Source of the DNA: Phaseolus vulgaris | Lineage: Eukaryota > Streptophyta > Magnoliopsida > Fabales > Fabaceae | NCBI RefSeq assembly: GCF_000499845.2 | Contig: NC_023753.2 | Span: 17,670,193-17,734,192, forward strand | Direction: 5' to 3' | DNA length: 64,000 bases | Shown here: one piece after another, positions 60,811 through 64,000 of the stretch | How positions within the stretch are numbered: position 1 is the stretch's first letter | How the letters are laid out: every line of letters begins with the position of its first letter | Made by a program: the position numbers and the translations under genes | Notes under the pieces: model-generated | Told to the model about the DNA's origin: nothing | Database searches by the model: none | Seen by the model: only the letters and a program-made list of their open reading frames with translations

Positions 60811-62029
60811 TGTTCCCGCCGGTTGACCAGATTGTGCTTCGTGCGTAGCTAAGACCCGCGTATCAAGGACTCCTTCGTCTTGGCTCCAAGTCCCCACCTT
60901 TAGCTGTTGTGAGTACCTGAAAAGAAGTGAACAAAGGGGCGCCCTCGCGGCCATTTGCACTCCGACGATCAAGTCAGCTAGCGAGAAACATCAAAGAACG
61001 CACCTCCGTATCGGAGCACCGTGAATGGATGCTCTGAAGGTGGTAAGATAACTGAGTAGTTGATTTCTCTCTAATTGCCTGTGCGTACAGTGGGTTCGCA
61101 AGCAAGCAACTAGCGTGTGTGTAAAACTGAAACTGGATCTGAATCCCCTGTCTCAAACGTCTAAAGCCTCTTTTAAACGTCTAAAGCCTTTTTTAAACGT
61201 CTAAAGCATTCAAAGCGTCTTAAAGTGCATTTAAAGCGTCTTAAACCGCATTTAAGGCGTTTAAAAATGTTTAACGCATTTAAAACGTTCAAAGCATTTA
61301 AAGCGTTTAAAGTGCTTTAAAGCGTTTGAAACGTAAACTGAATAAAAACGTACCTTAGCACTTATATACCTTGATGTTTCGATGCTTACTGCCACGTGTT
61401 CTTCTGACTTGATTGCTATTCTACGTGGAGGGCCTTACAGCGCCGTAACCCAACTTAGGGATATTCCATCGTGTAAGTCCTCATTCCTCGAAGTGCATCT
61501 GGCGCAAGGGGTGACTTTCTGGGTGCGAACTCATGCGCCCCAGCCTCTAGTCACTCGCCCTGGGAGTGTATCTACCTTCCTCTCATACCACGTACATGGT
61601 TCGCCCCTGGGCGTGGCCCTCTCATGGGTCGTATCTGTCCCAGGGGTCTCCCAGAGGTGGCGTGGGTACTTCACAAGTCAGGTTACTCCTCACTGATACT
61701 GGGAATATGGCCTTGAAGCCACCTTTCAGTTCTCTTTATTATTGTTCTGAGGTACTGAGGCCCCTCGTGGTGTCGCCCCCTCCACGGTCTTTCCTACCCG
61801 TGGGTATCGGGGGGGTGACACCATCGATGCCTTAACCTGGCGACGCCTTAACCTGACGACGCTTTAACCTGGCAACGCCTTAACCTGGTGACGCCTACAC
61901 CTGGCGACGCATACACCTGGCGACGCCTTAAGCGGTCAACCTGTTGACTTTCTTTCCTGGGCTCCCTAGATGGGTCCCACCATATGTTTGACTTTGACTT
62001 TGGTCAACGCCCGGAGACGGGACGGTACA
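60811..62029 (-). repeat. 5' LTR of the Tat element (1219 bases)
   Basis: TG...CA ends (TGTACCGTCC...GGGAACA on the - strand). It contains TTTAAAGCG-rich repeats (61148-61335) and about seven GACGCCTTAACCTGG-like units (61812-61935). The matching part of the 3' LTR has fewer (50492-50560). Confidence 0.92.
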
Positions 62030-62034
62030 ATAAT

Positions 62035-63349
62035 ATTTTCAAGAAGTAAGGTGTGTAAGAATAACATATCAAGAAGTACAGGAAAAATACAGCAGTAATT
62101 GCCAGGTCCATTCTTTCCTTACACAACCTGTTTCTGTACCATTATCTTTATATCATTTAGTAACTTTCCTCCATATTGTTTTTAATTTGATAATTCTACT
62201 TTTTAAAAAGTATAAAGTAATATATTTATTTAATAAATTAATAATTGAATAATTTTTTAAAATAATGAATACATATTTTTTTAATATAATTTTTATTTTT
62301 TTCATTATAAAAAATAACTAATATAATAAAAATATGAATACATATGTCCGGAAATACATGTGATTAATAAGGAATGTTTTACTTTATTTTAATATTTAAA
62401 ACTATGTCTAAGTTATTTTTATTTTTTTATAAAAATTAATTCATAATTAATATATTTAATATCTACCACAATACATAAAGAGTATAAATCTTTCATTTTA
62501 TCTTTTAAATAATTAATTTTTTAAATTTAAATGATTACACATAATAAAAAAAGTCACTTACAAAATAAATAATTTATCTACAATAAAATTACTTTACTAA
62601 AATAAATAATTTATTAATATTTTTTATTTTAAGAATTATTATCATAATAATACTCCATAACAATATTTTTTTAATGTAAATGTATTCTCCTCTTTAACTG
62701 CTATCAATTCTTTTCCTACTTTATTCTTATATCAATATTATGAACATTGCATCATTTCCTATTTTTTGTAGTGTTGAATTGAAAGAGATTATTTATTTTT
62801 GAAATCAGTTGTGAAGTGTTTGTTCAAATTCTAGGGAAAATATTAGGAGAAATATTGGAGAAGATATGTAGGGAGTGCTACTAAAGAGAACTCTATTGTA
62901 AGGGACCAAGACATACCAGGCGTGTTACGCCCGCGTGCGCCTCTGTCGCGTGATTGGTGGCTCTGGCATGAGGGAAGAGTCATGGATTCGGGAGCTGGAC
63001 TTTAAGCCCGTGTTTGGATCAGGGGGTGGCCCTGTAGCGTGAACGGCTTATAGGGTGGCCACCCCGTTTGGTTCTGTGGGAGGGAGAGGGTGAGGGTGAG
63101 GGTGAGTGGAAAGGAGAGTGTTTTTTGGGTCATTTGTAATATGAGGAGAAAGGAGGGTGGGAAGGATGGAAAGCCACGTAGGATTGGTTCAATTACCATG
63201 CTACCCTTATTCACATTACACACAGTAACGTCTTTTTGCATTGATATAGGGTGCTTGAAGAGGATCTTCAGTGAGAATAGAGGTAGGAGAGTGAGTTTGG
63301 TAGTTCATGTTTGCCCTGGGTTACATTTTTTTTTAATTTTAGTTTGAAG
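62035..63349. other. Right flank of the Tat element
   Basis: 62035-62870 is AT-rich with no signal. 62880-63300 is less AT-rich, with GTGTTTGGATCAGGGGGTGG, a GGGTGGCCACCC palindrome (63052-63063) and GAGGGTGAGGGTGAGGGTGA. The overlapping open frames on the two strands (63002-63241, 63090-63347) have no recognisable domain. Confidence 0.5.
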
Positions 63350-63616
63350 CATAATCGATTATTATTGAAAAATAAGACACTACATAATCGATTATGTAAT
63401 TAAAAACAATTCATAATCGATTACACTGCTCACATAATCGGTTATTTAAGAATTTTTGGGAACCATAATCGATTATAGGACGTGTGTTATTTTGACCATA
63501 ATCAATTATGTATTATGCATAATCGATTATGTTAGTTTTTGAACTACAAGCATAATCGGTTATGTCTGTGGATAATCGATTATGTGGCTTTTTGAAGGGA
63601 AGTGATAATTGATTAT
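63350..63616. repeat. Array of ten ATAATCGATTAT-like palindromes
   Basis: Copies start near 63351, 63384, 63413, 63434, 63465, 63498, 63519, 63552, 63572 and 63604. Six contain AATCGATTA, two AATCGGTTA and two are other single-base variants. Spacing is 20-33 bases and the spacers are not similar. Confidence 0.88.
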
Positions 63617-64000
63617 GTTCATAGTTTTCCAGATTTTTTATTTTTTGATTTTTTTTAAATATTTTTTCAAGGACAATTTGACAACTACTTAATATTCATT
63701 CTAAATATTTATTTTCTTTTTAAAATATATTCATTTTGTTATTTATAATAATGAAAATCATTATTAAAATTAATTATATATATATATAACATAACATAAT
63801 TTAAAAAATCATATATAATATTAAAATTATGTAAATAAATTAACTTAAGTAAAAAATAAATTTAAATTAATAAAATGTTAAATAATAAAATTATACTTAA
63901 ATTTAAAATTATAATTCATGATTTCTTTCAATTTACATTTTTTTATTTATAAATGAAACTTAAAATTATTTTAATTAACTAAAATATGAAAAATAATTAA
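63617..64000. other. AT-rich DNA at the window end
   Basis: Very AT-rich with TATATATATATA near 63776. No feature is recognised. Confidence 0.6.

Larger units (their letters stand above)
43827..62029 (-). mobile_element. Ty3/gypsy Tat-lineage LTR retrotransposon with antisense gene, target duplication ATAAT
   Basis: ATAAT occurs at 43822-43826 and 62030-62034. LTRs are 60811-62029 (5') and 43827-50650 (3', split by a nested element). On the - strand from the right: LTR, primer site TTTGGCGCCCACCGTGGGGC, gag, protease, reverse transcriptase, RNase H, a second RNase H, integrase, then a + strand gene, tandem repeats, polypurine tract and 3' LTR. The extra RNase H, that primer site, the long 3' region and the antisense gene are hallmarks of the Tat/Retand-Ogre group. 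Without the nested insert it is about 12.5 kb. Several stops break gag-pol. Confidence 0.92.

Noticed and set aside
63002..63347. Open frames on both strands
   Set aside because: Low-complexity and overlapping, driven by GAGGGTGAGGGTGA repeats.
1..64000. tRNA, rRNA, snoRNA or microRNA genes
   Set aside because: TGGTATC words matching tRNA ends are all primer-binding sites beside LTRs; no full cloverleaf, rRNA block or credible microRNA foldback was seen by eye. A tRNAscan or covariance-model search would be decisive.

Overview
The window is nuclear DNA of a flowering plant. Genes are intron-rich with GT-AG introns, intergenic DNA is AT-rich, and most of the sequence is plant LTR-retrotransposon and hAT-transposon material. 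The repeat families look like those of papilionoid legumes (Phaseoleae such as Phaseolus, Vigna or Glycine), but that placement is recognition, not proof. I see no rRNA, tRNA, CRISPR or bacterial-type features.

Two host genes, both on the + strand, can be assembled. (1) The 3' part of an ABC1/UbiB-like atypical kinase gene: nine exons from 4925 to 13636, all in frame, with upstream exons outside the window. Its introns hold Ty1/copia and Ty3/gypsy remnants. An almost full-length copia copy (65-4748) sits just upstream, probably in the preceding intron. (2) A SAWADEE-domain (histone-reader-like) gene from 23178 to 43194: eight exons joining to 463 codons plus stop, spread over 20 kb because introns 1 and 3 are filled with nested transposons. 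An exon-intron-exon module in it is duplicated, and one copy uses a GC splice donor.

Layout: 1-4800 copia family A. 4925-13636 kinase exons with TE-filled introns. 13.6-23.1 kb intergenic, holding a target-site-flanked SIRE/Maximus-like copia deletion derivative (16445-19551) and a 1.26-kb tandem duplication (about 19.86-22.28 kb). 23.2-43.2 kb SAWADEE gene. Its intron 1 holds an inverted copia-C copy whose LTR was split by a 5.9-kb hAT element, itself carrying a copia element. Its intron 3 holds copia-A fragments, a copia-C deletion derivative in the opposite orientation, and a 720-bp non-autonomous hAT with a perfect 8-bp target duplication. 43827-62029 is one very large Ty3/gypsy Tat-lineage element on the - strand (target duplication ATAAT), into whose left LTR a second gypsy element (44639-50300, target duplication GTATC) inserted. 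62-64 kb is AT-rich flank with an array of ten ATAATCGATTAT-like palindromes.

The most interesting object is in the Tat element. Between its integrase and 3' LTR, on the strand opposite to gag-pol, lies a separate intron-containing gene (51231-53452) coding for a gypsy-type transposon accessory protein with a long C-terminal coiled coil. It is broken by three in-frame stops here. It is followed by imperfect tandem repeats of about 90 bp in the element's 3' untranslated region. All pol genes in the window carry stops, frameshifts or deletions, so none of these copies looks autonomous.
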